Shown one piece after another: positions 26,247 through 34,182 of a DNA stretch of 64,000 nucleotides. The notes beneath the pieces were generated by a model. It was not told the origin of the DNA and did not search any database. It worked only from the letters and a program-made list of their open reading frames with translations. This DNA comes from Candidatus Intricatilinea gracilis (GTDB taxonomy: Bacteria; Pseudomonadota; Gammaproteobacteria; Burkholderiales; Burkholderiaceae_C). A program made the position numbers and the translations under genes. Each line of letters starts with the position of its first letter. Within the stretch, counting starts at the first letter, position 1. The stretch is taken from NCBI GenBank assembly GCA_016702605.1, contig JADJDQ010000002.1, forward strand, positions 62,001-126,000, read 5' to 3'.

Positions 26247-28052
26247 TCACTCCTTGGCCTTGGGTATCGGGATGCAGATCTTCAGAAAGGGCAACCAGAA
26301 GAAGATCAGGTTGAACAAGGACAGAAAGATGTTGAGCACGATGAACGCGCACAAGGTGATGATGGGCAGCGAGAACGAGCAGATCCAGCCCAGGCCGATG
26401 CCACCGTTGTCAACACCCTTGCCCTTGCCGTCGGCCAGGTCCTTGGCCGAGTTTTTCTGCAGCAGCGCGGCCAGCTTGGCCGGTAGCGCAAAGGCCACCG
26501 TCGGGCGCACACGTTTGAGCTGCTCGCGGTCCATCAGGTCGGGCAGCGGGATCACCGGCACCGGCACACCCGACGACTCGAACCACGGCGCGATGGTGAA
26601 GGCCTCGCTGTAGGGCGACCACAACAATCGCCCCGGGCAGCCGGGGTGTTCTGGCTCGAGGCGGATGAAGGCGCGCACCACGAACTGCGGGTCGACGCCG
26701 CCTCGCCCCGCATCGAAACGCCCCGACGCCGGCAGCACCTTGCCGTACTGCTCTTGCAGGCAGGCCATCATGGCCTCGGAGATGGCGGTGCCGATGTCGG
26801 CACTCACTGCACCGAAACGATCCGGGATGGTGACGCTGGCGCCCGGCACGGCATCGAGCATCACGGCCTTGGCTGCGACCAGAAAGTCCCACGCGTTGTG
26901 TGTCGGGAGATGGATCTTGCCGGCCTTGCCGAAGCCCGACACCTCGGTCTTGCCGCGGTCCGACGGGTCTGTCTTGCGGCCCGCCACATCGGTCTCGACT
27001 GCAAGCTGCTTCAGCGCGGCCTGCATGGCCAGCGCTCCGGCGCCCGTGCCGAAGGCATCGAACTCGTTGTTGAGCTGCACCAGCATCAAGCCGAGATTGC
27101 GGTCGAGTTTGTCGAAGGCCGCGCGGCTGAACGGTGGCGTCGGATCGGTGTCGGTCGCCTGTGCGACCTGGATGAACTCTTCGGTCGTGAAGCTGCGTTT
27201 GCCGGGCGGCGCAAACAACTCGCGTGCCGGGCCGGGCTTGAGGTAGTTGACCAGGTGCGCCAGCAACTGGTCTCGCTCGGCGGCGTCGGTGCCGAAGGCT
27301 GGCGCGACCGCAGCACCTTCGGTCAACTCACCCGACGCCACGCGCAGGTTGCCGAACAGCAGCGTCTTGCCTGCGCCCGTGCACACATCGGGTGGCGCCA
27401 CGAAGAGGGGCTGCACGTCTTCACTCACTGGCACGGGCGACGCAGCCAGGCGCACGCTGCCGGCGCTGCGCACCTTTTGCTGGCTGGGCGCCAGGGCATC
27501 GAGCGCCGGGTGGCCCAGGCTCACTGCGCTGGCGCGGCGGTCATGGGCAGGATCGAGGTTTTCGTCGACCACCTCCCAGCCGAACACCTTGGTGCCGGCC
27601 TTGAGCCAGGCCAGGCGGCGGTTGCCGTCGATGCGGCGCAGCACAAAGCCGCTGCTGTCGATCTCTTTCGGGTCGATACGTGGCTGGCCCGGCACATCGC
27701 AGAAGGCTTCGAGCACGACCATGTTGAAGACACGTTGCAGCGGCTGGAACACACGCATCGTGGCGCCCAGTCGGGCCGGCGTGGCGGTCAGCAAGCTGGC
27801 GTGTTGGCGTGTATCGCCCAGGTCGGCGAGCAGGCCCTCGACGAACTCCTGATCGCGCCGTTCGACGATGAGCGGCGCGACCGTGGTGTCGCGTGTAGTC
27901 GGCCTGAGGCCAGTCAGGCACACAGGATGGGCTGGGTCGACTTCACGTCCCTGTCCTTGACCGTGGGCACCTGCCTGGCCGACGCCTCGACGCCGCGCAC
28001 CTGGCGCACGCAGGGCGAGAGGCTTGGCGGGCGACGGCGCAAGCTGGTTCAT
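26247..28052 (-). CDS. eCIS-associated protein with C-terminal hydrophobic tail (601 aa)
   Basis: The gene sits between the spike and gp25 genes, where Afp-type loci usually have a PAAR gene. The body is soluble-looking (a Phe/Val-rich N-terminal part with MRVFQPLQRVFNMVVLE, then helical regions). It ends in a long hydrophobic hairpin (about 555-595; SLPIITLCAFIVLN, then FNLIFFWLPFLK) and a short basic tail. As I recall, similar proteins with this tail occur in other eCIS loci. The first 50 residues are doubtful: third-position G/C and residue choice shift to another frame between about 28010 and 27905, so the start may be GTG 27923, or the region may contain indels. A membrane anchor or membrane-sensing role is inference. 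Confidence 0.75.
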   Translation of the reverse strand: MNQLAPSPAKPLALRAPGARRRGVGQAGAHGQGQGREVDPAHPVCLTGLRPTTRDTTVAPLIVERRDQEFVEGLLADLGDTRQHASLLTATPARLGATMRVFQPLQRVFNMVVLEAFCDVPGQPRIDPKEIDSSGFVLRRIDGNRRLAWLKAGTKVFGWEVVDENLDPAHDRRASAVSLGHPALDALAPSQQKVRSAGSVRLAASPVPVSEDVQPLFVAPPDVCTGAGKTLLFGNLRVASGELTEGAAVAPAFGTDAAERDQLLAHLVNYLKPGPARELFAPPGKRSFTTEEFIQVAQATDTDPTPPFSRAAFDKLDRNLGLMLVQLNNEFDAFGTGAGALAMQAALKQLAVETDVAGRKTDPSDRGKTEVSGFGKAGKIHLPTHNAWDFLVAAKAVMLDAVPGASVTIPDRFGAVSADIGTAISEAMMACLQEQYGKVLPASGRFDAGRGGVDPQFVVRAFIRLEPEHPGCPGRLLWSPYSEAFTIAPWFESSGVPVPVIPLPDLMDREQLKRVRPTVAFALPAKLAALLQKNSAKDLADGKGKGVDNGGIGLGWICSFSLPIITLCAFIVLNIFLSLFNLIFFWLPFLKICIPIPKAKE

Positions 28053-28059
28053 GCCGGCC

Positions 28060-28752
28060 TCACCAGATGTTGCCCGCGCCGGGCGTGTACGAACTCGACA
28101 CCACGGCGTTGGTGATGAGTGTGTCGCACTTGATCACACCCGAGAACTTGGACATCGCCGCGTCCACCTTGACCATGCCGGCGCTGACCTCCACCTGCGC
28201 TGCCTGCACCTTGACCTTGGCAGCGGCCTGGATCGACACACCCTGGGTGTCGATCGTGATGGTGTTGCCGGCACATTCGATGGTGGTCTTGCCGCCCGAT
28301 TCGTCGGTCATGGTCAGCGTCACACCACCCGGCGTCGAGCATTCGATCCTGGCCGTTGCGTCACTCTCTTCGACGATGGCGATGCGTGTGCCGGCCTTGC
28401 CGGTGATGCTCCAGATATTGACGGTCGACTCGATGGTTTCGGGCGGCGTGGCCGCACCGTTCCACAAACCGCCCACCACGACCGGGTGCCTGGCATCACC
28501 ACCGACGAACACCACCAGCACCTCGTCGTCCACCTGCGGGATGAAGAAACCGCCGCGTGATGCGCCGGCAAACGGGCTGGCCACCCGCGCCCACAACGCC
28601 GCGTCACTCGTCGTGTCATGCGCATACAACTCGACCTTGACCCGCGCCAGGTTGTCCGGGTCCCGCACGTCGGTCACCCGCGCCAGATACGGCAAGGCCA
28701 GCACATGCGGCGGCACACCGAAGTCGCTGACGGGCAAGGTGTCGCGTTTCAT
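28060..28752 (-). CDS. eCIS spike protein, gp5/GpV-like (230 aa)
   Basis: The N-terminal OB-fold of baseplate V/gp5 proteins is clear: YLARVTDVRDPDNLARVKVEL, ALWARVASPFAG, FFIPQVDDEVLVVF and VVVGGLWNG. The C-terminal half is a beta-helix-like repeat (TTIECAGNTITIDTQGVSI, KVKVQAAQVEV), as in spike needles. Together with the next upstream gene it equals the single-chain Afp8/VgrG of other systems. ATG 28752 follows the hub gene by 19 bases. Confidence 0.9.
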   Translation of the reverse strand: MKRDTLPVSDFGVPPHVLALPYLARVTDVRDPDNLARVKVELYAHDTTSDAALWARVASPFAGASRGGFFIPQVDDEVLVVFVGGDARHPVVVGGLWNGAATPPETIESTVNIWSITGKAGTRIAIVEESDATARIECSTPGGVTLTMTDESGGKTTIECAGNTITIDTQGVSIQAAAKVKVQAAQVEVSAGMVKVDAAMSKFSGVIKCDTLITNAVVSSSYTPGAGNIW

Positions 28753-28771
28753 GGGCTGGGTCTCGTGGCGG

Positions 28772-29860
28772 TCAGGCGGGGTTGCCGAGATACGCGCTTT
28801 CGGCGCGCAACTCGGTCTCGAAGCCGCGCCGCATGTCGTAGCGATGGGTGCAAGCGGTGACGTAGTAGGTGTTGTCGAAGCGGGGTGACACGTCGGCCAG
28901 CGTCACGTGGCTGCCGACACGGATGGAAGGATTGCCTTCACACACCGCCTCGACACACACGAAGCGCCTGGCGCGTTGTTCGAACTCGGCCTGCGCCAGC
29001 AGATCGGCCTCGGCCTGTGTCAGCGCCAGTCGGTGCGAGGTCTGTTGTTCACGTTCACCGAAGGTGTCGCGCAGGATGTCGCTGCCGCGTCGCCCGCTGC
29101 CGGGCCCGAGCGTTGCACCGCTGCCGGTGCCGCGTATGGCCTGGCCTTGCGCCGGGTCGAAGCCGGTGACCACCACCTCGGTGACCTGATGCGCCAGATC
29201 GGCCACGGCGCGGATGCGGTGCAGCTGGCTGTGCATGCGCAGCGTCACCTGGTTGCGTGTCACATCGCGGCGCGGCGACACCTGCAGTTCGTTGCCGACG
29301 ATCTGCAAGTCGGCGCCGTGGCGCATGGCCAGGCGGCGCAAGAAGGCCAGGTCACTTTCATTGAACTGCACCTCGACGACGCTGCTGTCACTCAGCCCGC
29401 TTACTGTCGGTGTGAGGCCCAGGCGGCCAGCCACCGTACGCACGATGTCGGCCAGCGACTGCTGCTCGTACACGGCGATACGCCGCGCCATACGCGCGTG
29501 TTGGGCCTTGTCCTCGGCCTGCACCACCAGACGTGGCGGGCCTTCGGAGTCGAAGGCAAATTCGATGGCGCTGATGTGGCCCGAGAAGATCTCGGTCGGC
29601 GCGCCGGCTTCACCGGCATACACCTTCAGCTCGGTGCCGAGCTTCATCACTTGTTCGTCTTCGAACGCCGCGCCGACCTGGCCACTATCACGCGCCGTGA
29701 AGTTGACGAAGGCGAGTTCCATCGACGACAGCCCGCCCTCCTGCTCGTGCATCACCATGGACTGCAGCAGGCTGCCCGCCATGGCGTTGTCCTGGCCGTC
29801 CAGGCGCAGCGTCGGGCGCGCCGAATAAAACGCCAGGTTCGAGAGGTTGCTTTCGCCCAT
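28772..29860 (-). CDS. eCIS spike hub, GpD/gp27-like (362 aa)
   Basis: The fold of the phage late control D/gp27 hub is recognisable: an N-terminal barrel (PTLRLDGQDN, SMELAFVNF, EIFSGHISAIEF), a helical LysM-like middle (LADIVRTVAGRLGLTP) and FNESDLAFLRRLAMRHGAD, which is diagnostic of VgrG/GpD N-terminal halves. The end is DNTYYVTACTHRYDMRRGFETEL, again typical. The hub joins the tube to the spike. It is separate from the gp5-like spike gene here. Confidence 0.9.
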   Translation of the reverse strand: MGESNLSNLAFYSARPTLRLDGQDNAMAGSLLQSMVMHEQEGGLSSMELAFVNFTARDSGQVGAAFEDEQVMKLGTELKVYAGEAGAPTEIFSGHISAIEFAFDSEGPPRLVVQAEDKAQHARMARRIAVYEQQSLADIVRTVAGRLGLTPTVSGLSDSSVVEVQFNESDLAFLRRLAMRHGADLQIVGNELQVSPRRDVTRNQVTLRMHSQLHRIRAVADLAHQVTEVVVTGFDPAQGQAIRGTGSGATLGPGSGRRGSDILRDTFGEREQQTSHRLALTQAEADLLAQAEFEQRARRFVCVEAVCEGNPSIRVGSHVTLADVSPRFDNTYYVTACTHRYDMRRGFETELRAESAYLGNPA

Positions 29861-29880
29861 GATGTTCGACTCGTGGCGCT

Positions 29881-30048
29881 TCAGTCGGCCGCCAGGCGGT
29901 CGGCGCGCCAGGCCTCACGCGCCAGTGCGGCGCGCAGCTCACCTTCGTCGATGGCGCCGCCGTTGGCCTGCGCATCACCCGACGCCGCAGGCGCTGGTGC
30001 CGGCTGCTGCTGCGCCTGCACTTCGAGTTCCTCGATCACGATGGCCAT
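29881..30048 (-). CDS. Small DUF5908-like eCIS protein (55 aa)
   Basis: The frame begins MAIVIEELEVQAQQQ, has an Ala/Pro-rich middle, and ends with acidic and basic helix residues (DEGELRAALAREAWRADRLAAD). The start (M-x-I-x-I-x-E-L-x-V) matches the short DUF5908/Afp6-like proteins that lie between the LysM-like adaptor and the spike in eCIS loci. It fits exactly between its neighbours (20 bases after the stop on one side, 34 on the other). Confidence 0.8.
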   Translation of the reverse strand: MAIVIEELEVQAQQQPAPAPAASGDAQANGGAIDEGELRAALAREAWRADRLAAD

Positions 30049-30082
30049 GGTGTGTTGCCCTGCTGCCTGAGGTTGAAGCTGG

Positions 30083-31075
30083 TCAATCGAACTTGATGCG
30101 GGCGCTGCTGCCCATGTCGGACTTCATGCCCGCCGAGCCCGGGCTCACGGCCTTGCCGCCCAAGGCGAAGTCACTGCCGACCGACACCGCCGGTGAGCGC
30201 GGCGGCGACTGCAGCGCCTGGGCATCGAGGCGCACGCCAGCCGGTGTCTTGCTGGCACCAAGCCCGGCAAACGCCTGCAAGCTGTTGGCGCCGCGCTTGG
30301 CGCCTACACCTCCACCGAAACCACCACCGATACCACCGCCGATGCCGACACCCGCACCGATCGACAGCCCCGCCGAGAAACCCACCGCCGCCTTCAGTTC
30401 GATGCCCCCTCCGGCCACCGCCGCCAGGCTGGCGCCCGGGTTGCGCATGCTCTCGAAACCATTGGCCGCGGCCAGGGCGCGCCCGGCGTTGGCATTGCCA
30501 CCTCGAGCGGCCATGTCGCTGGTGCCGCGGTCACCCACTGCCGCCAGGCTCACGTCCGACCCGGCTGCGGCGGCCGCATCCGGATGGCCCGGTGGCAACG
30601 CGGCGAACACGTCCTTCGGGTCCTGCGAGGCCAGGCCGATCTTCAGCGTCGAGCGCAGCGGCACCCCTTCGGCCGAGAAGAAGTCGAGGTTCTCCTTGAA
30701 CGATTCGACGATGCCCTTGAAGACAAACGTGCCCCAGCGAAAGCCGATCAGCGCGGGTGCCTGGCTCCTGTTGCTGGCCTTGTCGCCGGGGTTCAAGAAC
30801 TGCTTGATGCGGTCGGTCTCGGCGCGCACGTCGCCGCCGTCGTGGGTGCTGTCGAAGACCAGGTCGAATTCGAGTTTGGCCGTGGTCTGCGCAACAAACT
30901 GCTTGGCGTTGGCGTCGCGGCCCTTCTTCTCGAGCGTGTTCTGCACCGAATACGACAGCGACGTCGGATTGAACTGCACCAGCACCGTGTCGGCGCTGCT
31001 GGCCGCAGGCTCCTGGCTCGGCGCAGCCTGGTTGACCTTGTAGAGCCGGGCCTTGTGTTCTTCGGTGATCTGCAT
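30083..31075 (-). CDS. eCIS tube-spike adaptor, Afp7-like (330 aa)
   Basis: The N-terminal 170 residues match the Afp7/Pvc7 adaptor: VLVQFNPTSLSYSVQNTLEKKG, LEFDLVFDST, ETDRIKQFLNPGD and FRWGTFVFKGIVESFKENLDFFSAEGVPLR. The usual C-terminal LysM peptidoglycan-binding domain is not evident. Instead there is an Ala/Gly-rich tail (about 190-330) with a pure Gly/Ile/Val stretch. ATG 31075 is chosen; longer upstream frames are not coding. It links the inner tube to the hub. Confidence 0.88.
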   Translation of the reverse strand: MQITEEHKARLYKVNQAAPSQEPAASSADTVLVQFNPTSLSYSVQNTLEKKGRDANAKQFVAQTTAKLEFDLVFDSTHDGGDVRAETDRIKQFLNPGDKASNRSQAPALIGFRWGTFVFKGIVESFKENLDFFSAEGVPLRSTLKIGLASQDPKDVFAALPPGHPDAAAAAGSDVSLAAVGDRGTSDMAARGGNANAGRALAAANGFESMRNPGASLAAVAGGGIELKAAVGFSAGLSIGAGVGIGGGIGGGFGGGVGAKRGANSLQAFAGLGASKTPAGVRLDAQALQSPPRSPAVSVGSDFALGGKAVSPGSAGMKSDMGSSARIKFD

Positions 31076-31086
31076 GATGGTGCCGC

Positions 31087-31659
31087 TCAGGCCGCCTCGA
31101 CGTAGAGACCTTCGTGCACGAGGTGGATCTCCTCGATGCCGACATCGGTCGCGCGGGCGTTGAAGTCCGCCGCCTTGAACTTGACCGGCATGGCGCGCTC
31201 GAGCCGCCAGGCCATGCGGGGTGTGCCGTCCAGGTCGATCAGCGTGATACGCACCGTGAGCCGATGGGCAAACGCACCGTTGCTGCGCGTGCTGGCGCCA
31301 CCGTTGCCACCGATGCTGCCGGCGCCCGAGAACAAGCCCCACCAGTTCCACAGGTCACGTTGCTGTGTCATGCCTCGCTTGAGCACCACGGTCGCAAAGT
31401 TCACCTGGCCGGCACGTTGATGAGCGCCGTAGTTGGCGCCACCTTCCTTGATGGTCCTGGCCTCCATCGTGGCTTCGAGCCCCGTCACCTCCGAGAACGC
31501 GCCTTCACACAAGGGCTCGCTGTTGCCGCTGCTGTCGCCCGCGCCAGGGCCACCGCCACCGCGTGCGGCGATGGGTTCACGCGTGAAAGCCACCTGAAAA
31601 CGATTGCCGAACATCGGCGCTTCGTAGCGCTCGTTGGCGGGGCTGTTGCTGTCGGCCAT
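31087..31659 (-). CDS. eCIS inner tube protein 2 (Afp5-like, 190 aa)
   Basis: It belongs to the phage tail tube (T4 gp19-like) family: FGNRFQVAF, CEGAFSEVTGLEATMEARTI, VVLKRGMTQQRDLWNWW and LVHEGLYVE. Compared with tube 1 it carries an extra Gly-rich loop (about 33-47) and an SGAGSIGGNGG loop (about 112-124). In Afp/PVC particles the second tube protein caps the baseplate end of the tube, next to the Afp7-like adaptor. The gene order agrees. Confidence 0.9.
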   Translation of the reverse strand: MADSNSPANERYEAPMFGNRFQVAFTREPIAARGGGGPGAGDSSGNSEPLCEGAFSEVTGLEATMEARTIKEGGANYGAHQRAGQVNFATVVLKRGMTQQRDLWNWWGLFSGAGSIGGNGGASTRSNGAFAHRLTVRITLIDLDGTPRMAWRLERAMPVKFKAADFNARATDVGIEEIHLVHEGLYVEAA

Positions 31660-31683
31660 GGTGCTGCTTGCCGATGAGCGGGT

Positions 31684-33702
31684 TCAGGCCGCGCGGCCCA
31701 GGGCGCCGGCCGAGGCGGTCGAGCCCGACAATCCCGACGAGTTGGCCGAGCTCGAGTCACGCAGGTTCAGCACCACCACGATGCGCTGGATCGGTTGCGC
31801 CGGCAGCAACTCGATCTGCACGATGAGCCGCCCGGCGTCGATGTCGGCCTGCTGCATGGTGTCGCGCCCGCAGCGCACGACAAACGGCACACCGTCGGTC
31901 GACAAGGCACCGGCCGTGAGCAGCAATCGCATCAAGTCCGACAGACGGGCACGCACTCGCGACCACAGGGCCTCGCCGCTCGGATCGAAGGCGAACTCGT
32001 CACCGGCGTTGCGCGCCGCCTGGATCACCACGTTGACGAGCCGGCGCACGGCACCCTGGCGGGTCTGGGGGTCGGCCGAACACGTCACGTCGGACAACAA
32101 CATCGGCCCGCGCGGACTAGGCCCGAGCAGGCAGACACGTTCGGCCAGTGTGAGTGAACCCAGCGGCGTCCAGTCGGCCTGTTGTGTCGCCTGCGCCCAG
32201 GGCAGCAGCGGCTCGCTGGACTGCCAGCGCAGCAGCGTGCTGCGTGCCGCCGAACGATACGAACCACGCTCCAGCGCGCTGCGCGCCAGCACACCGGCTA
32301 GGCAACCTTCGGGGGCTTCGACGCCACCTTGTGCGTCGGCGCTGTCGCTGGTGCGCAGCCACGGATAGGCCAGTTGCAGGTGGTCGCTCAGGAGCGCGCC
32401 GTCGTGAGCGTTGCCGGCCGCCAGCCAGCCGTCGTTGCTGGCCATCCAGGGCAACCACTGCGCCGGGGTCGGCAGTTCGCGGCCTTCGCCCAGCAGCGGC
32501 AGCGAGGCGATCAGTTGCACGTCACGGCGATGGAACGATCGCCCCGGGTTGTCGAGCAGGTTCAGGGCACGCAACTGCAACTGGCGCCAGACCTCCAGGC
32601 CCAGCATGTTGAGGCGCGGCGGTGCGATCAAGCGCCCGGTCTTCATCGCGGGGCCGGACAGTTCGTCGACACAATCGACAAATCGTTCGGGCGCAGCAGC
32701 CTCATCAGCCGGCAGGATCTCTTGCGACAAGGGCTGAGCACACGCATCGATCAGGTCGGGCAACACCACGAAACTCACGTCGGGCAGGCCATAGACATGT
32801 TCGAGGCCGACCCAGTCGCTGGCCGACAGGGCGGGCGCTTGGGCTGTGCCGATGAGGCCGGCCAGCTTGCCCAGCCGCACCAGGCGGCGTACGCCGGGCA
32901 GTTGCGGGCAACGGTCGATGTCGTCGTCGAAAGGCGTCAACCCATCGGCTGCAGCCCGCTCAGGGAAACACGCCGCGAAACGCCCGCGCACCGTGTCGTA
33001 CACGTCGCTCGGATCACCGGTGCGAACGACGTAGGCGCGCCGCCCGCCTTCACCAAAAAAAGCACGTAGCGCGATGCCCAGCGGTGTGGCAACGACTGGG
33101 TCGCCGACACGCACGATGCGGTCACGCAGGCCACGCTGCTCCCAGGCGAACAAGGCGTCGAAGCTGTCGAACGAATCGAGTGTGACCGGCAGGTTGTGCA
33201 GGCATTGCAGGCGCAGCCAGGCGCCGAGTTCGTCGCCACCCAGCAGTCCCCGCGGCTGGAACTCGCGCAGGCGCAGGTCTTCGAGCACGGCCGCCGGCAC
33301 GGGGCTGAGTTCGCGGCAGGCCTGCAGCAAGGCCGCGAAGGTGGGGGCCTGATCGCTGCCACCGATGTGCCGGTCGAAGAAGCCGGCCAGCACCTCGCGT
33401 TCACTCGCACCCACCTCGGGCACCACGTCACTCGCCGCGGCGAGCAGGCTTTGCACAAAACGCGCGGGGGCGTCGAGCGACACACGCAACCTGGCCAGCG
33501 GCACACCACCCACCAGATCGATACGGTGTGAGACCAGCCAGCGTTGCAACACCTGCGGCATGGCCGCCAGACCACCCACCACCGTGACATGCCGACGCGC
33601 CACCGTGCCGACGAAGCAGGCGATGTCGGTGCGCAGCGGGTGGCTGGCCTGGGGTGGCGCCACCTCGAAGCTCAGGCCCAGGCGGGGGCGGACGGTGGTC
33701 AT
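31684..33702 (-). CDS. Divergent second sheath-like protein (672 aa)
   Basis: The last 90 residues (FVVRCGRDTMQQADIDAGRLIVQIELLPAQPIQRIVVVL) match the C-terminal interlocking domain of contractile sheath proteins and parallel the end of sheath 1. The first 60 residues include RTDIACFVGTVARR, equivalent to the sheath N-terminus. The middle is longer and more divergent than in sheath 1. ATG 33702 lies one base after the tube 1 stop. In Afp/PVC, two or three sheath variants exist, and this one occupies the Afp4-like slot, next to tube 2 near the baseplate. Confidence 0.85.
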   Translation of the reverse strand: MTTVRPRLGLSFEVAPPQASHPLRTDIACFVGTVARRHVTVVGGLAAMPQVLQRWLVSHRIDLVGGVPLARLRVSLDAPARFVQSLLAAASDVVPEVGASEREVLAGFFDRHIGGSDQAPTFAALLQACRELSPVPAAVLEDLRLREFQPRGLLGGDELGAWLRLQCLHNLPVTLDSFDSFDALFAWEQRGLRDRIVRVGDPVVATPLGIALRAFFGEGGRRAYVVRTGDPSDVYDTVRGRFAACFPERAAADGLTPFDDDIDRCPQLPGVRRLVRLGKLAGLIGTAQAPALSASDWVGLEHVYGLPDVSFVVLPDLIDACAQPLSQEILPADEAAAPERFVDCVDELSGPAMKTGRLIAPPRLNMLGLEVWRQLQLRALNLLDNPGRSFHRRDVQLIASLPLLGEGRELPTPAQWLPWMASNDGWLAAGNAHDGALLSDHLQLAYPWLRTSDSADAQGGVEAPEGCLAGVLARSALERGSYRSAARSTLLRWQSSEPLLPWAQATQQADWTPLGSLTLAERVCLLGPSPRGPMLLSDVTCSADPQTRQGAVRRLVNVVIQAARNAGDEFAFDPSGEALWSRVRARLSDLMRLLLTAGALSTDGVPFVVRCGRDTMQQADIDAGRLIVQIELLPAQPIQRIVVVLNLRDSSSANSSGLSGSTASAGALGRAA

Positions 33703-33703
33703 C

Positions 33704-34144
33704 TCATTCGACCTGGTAACCCTCGCACGAGAGCACGAGCTCTTCCATCGCCACGTCGCCGCCACCCTTGGCGGCCAGCGTCGGGCCGGTGTACTTGAGC
33801 GGCATGGCGCCCTGCAGCCGCCAGGTGGCGACCGGGCCGCTGCGTGCTTCGTCCTGCAGGTGGATGACCACCGTGCGTTTGGCCTTGTAGCCGTCGGTGC
33901 GGGTCTGCTTGATCCAGTCGAACAGGTCCTTCACACCGATCAGGCCACGCTTGAACGTCACGTCGCCGACCTTGTGTACGCCGGGGATCTTGCGCACATG
34001 GTTCTCGGCATCGGTGCCGTCGCGGTATTCGGCCACCGTCATCTCGGTGACCAGGCCCGACACGTCCGAGAAACCGGCGATCACGCCGGTGCCCAGATCG
34101 ACCTGGAAGTTGAAGGCACCGTAGGGGGTGTCGCGTTGAATCAT
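33704..34144 (-). CDS. eCIS main inner tube protein (Afp1-like, 146 aa)
   Basis: A standard tail-tube (gp19-like) protein: PYGAFNFQVDL, GFSDVSGLVTEMTVAEYRDG, VGDVTFKRGLIGVKDLFDWI and a final VLSCEGYQVE. Its length is typical for the family. It forms the rigid inner tube inside the sheath. ATG 34144 follows the sheath stop by 38 bases, with GGAG in the gap. Confidence 0.94.
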   Translation of the reverse strand: MIQRDTPYGAFNFQVDLGTGVIAGFSDVSGLVTEMTVAEYRDGTDAENHVRKIPGVHKVGDVTFKRGLIGVKDLFDWIKQTRTDGYKAKRTVVIHLQDEARSGPVATWRLQGAMPLKYTGPTLAAKGGGDVAMEELVLSCEGYQVE

Positions 34145-34182
34145 CTCGAGGCTCCTTCAGTGGGCAATCAGCGCTTGACGGG

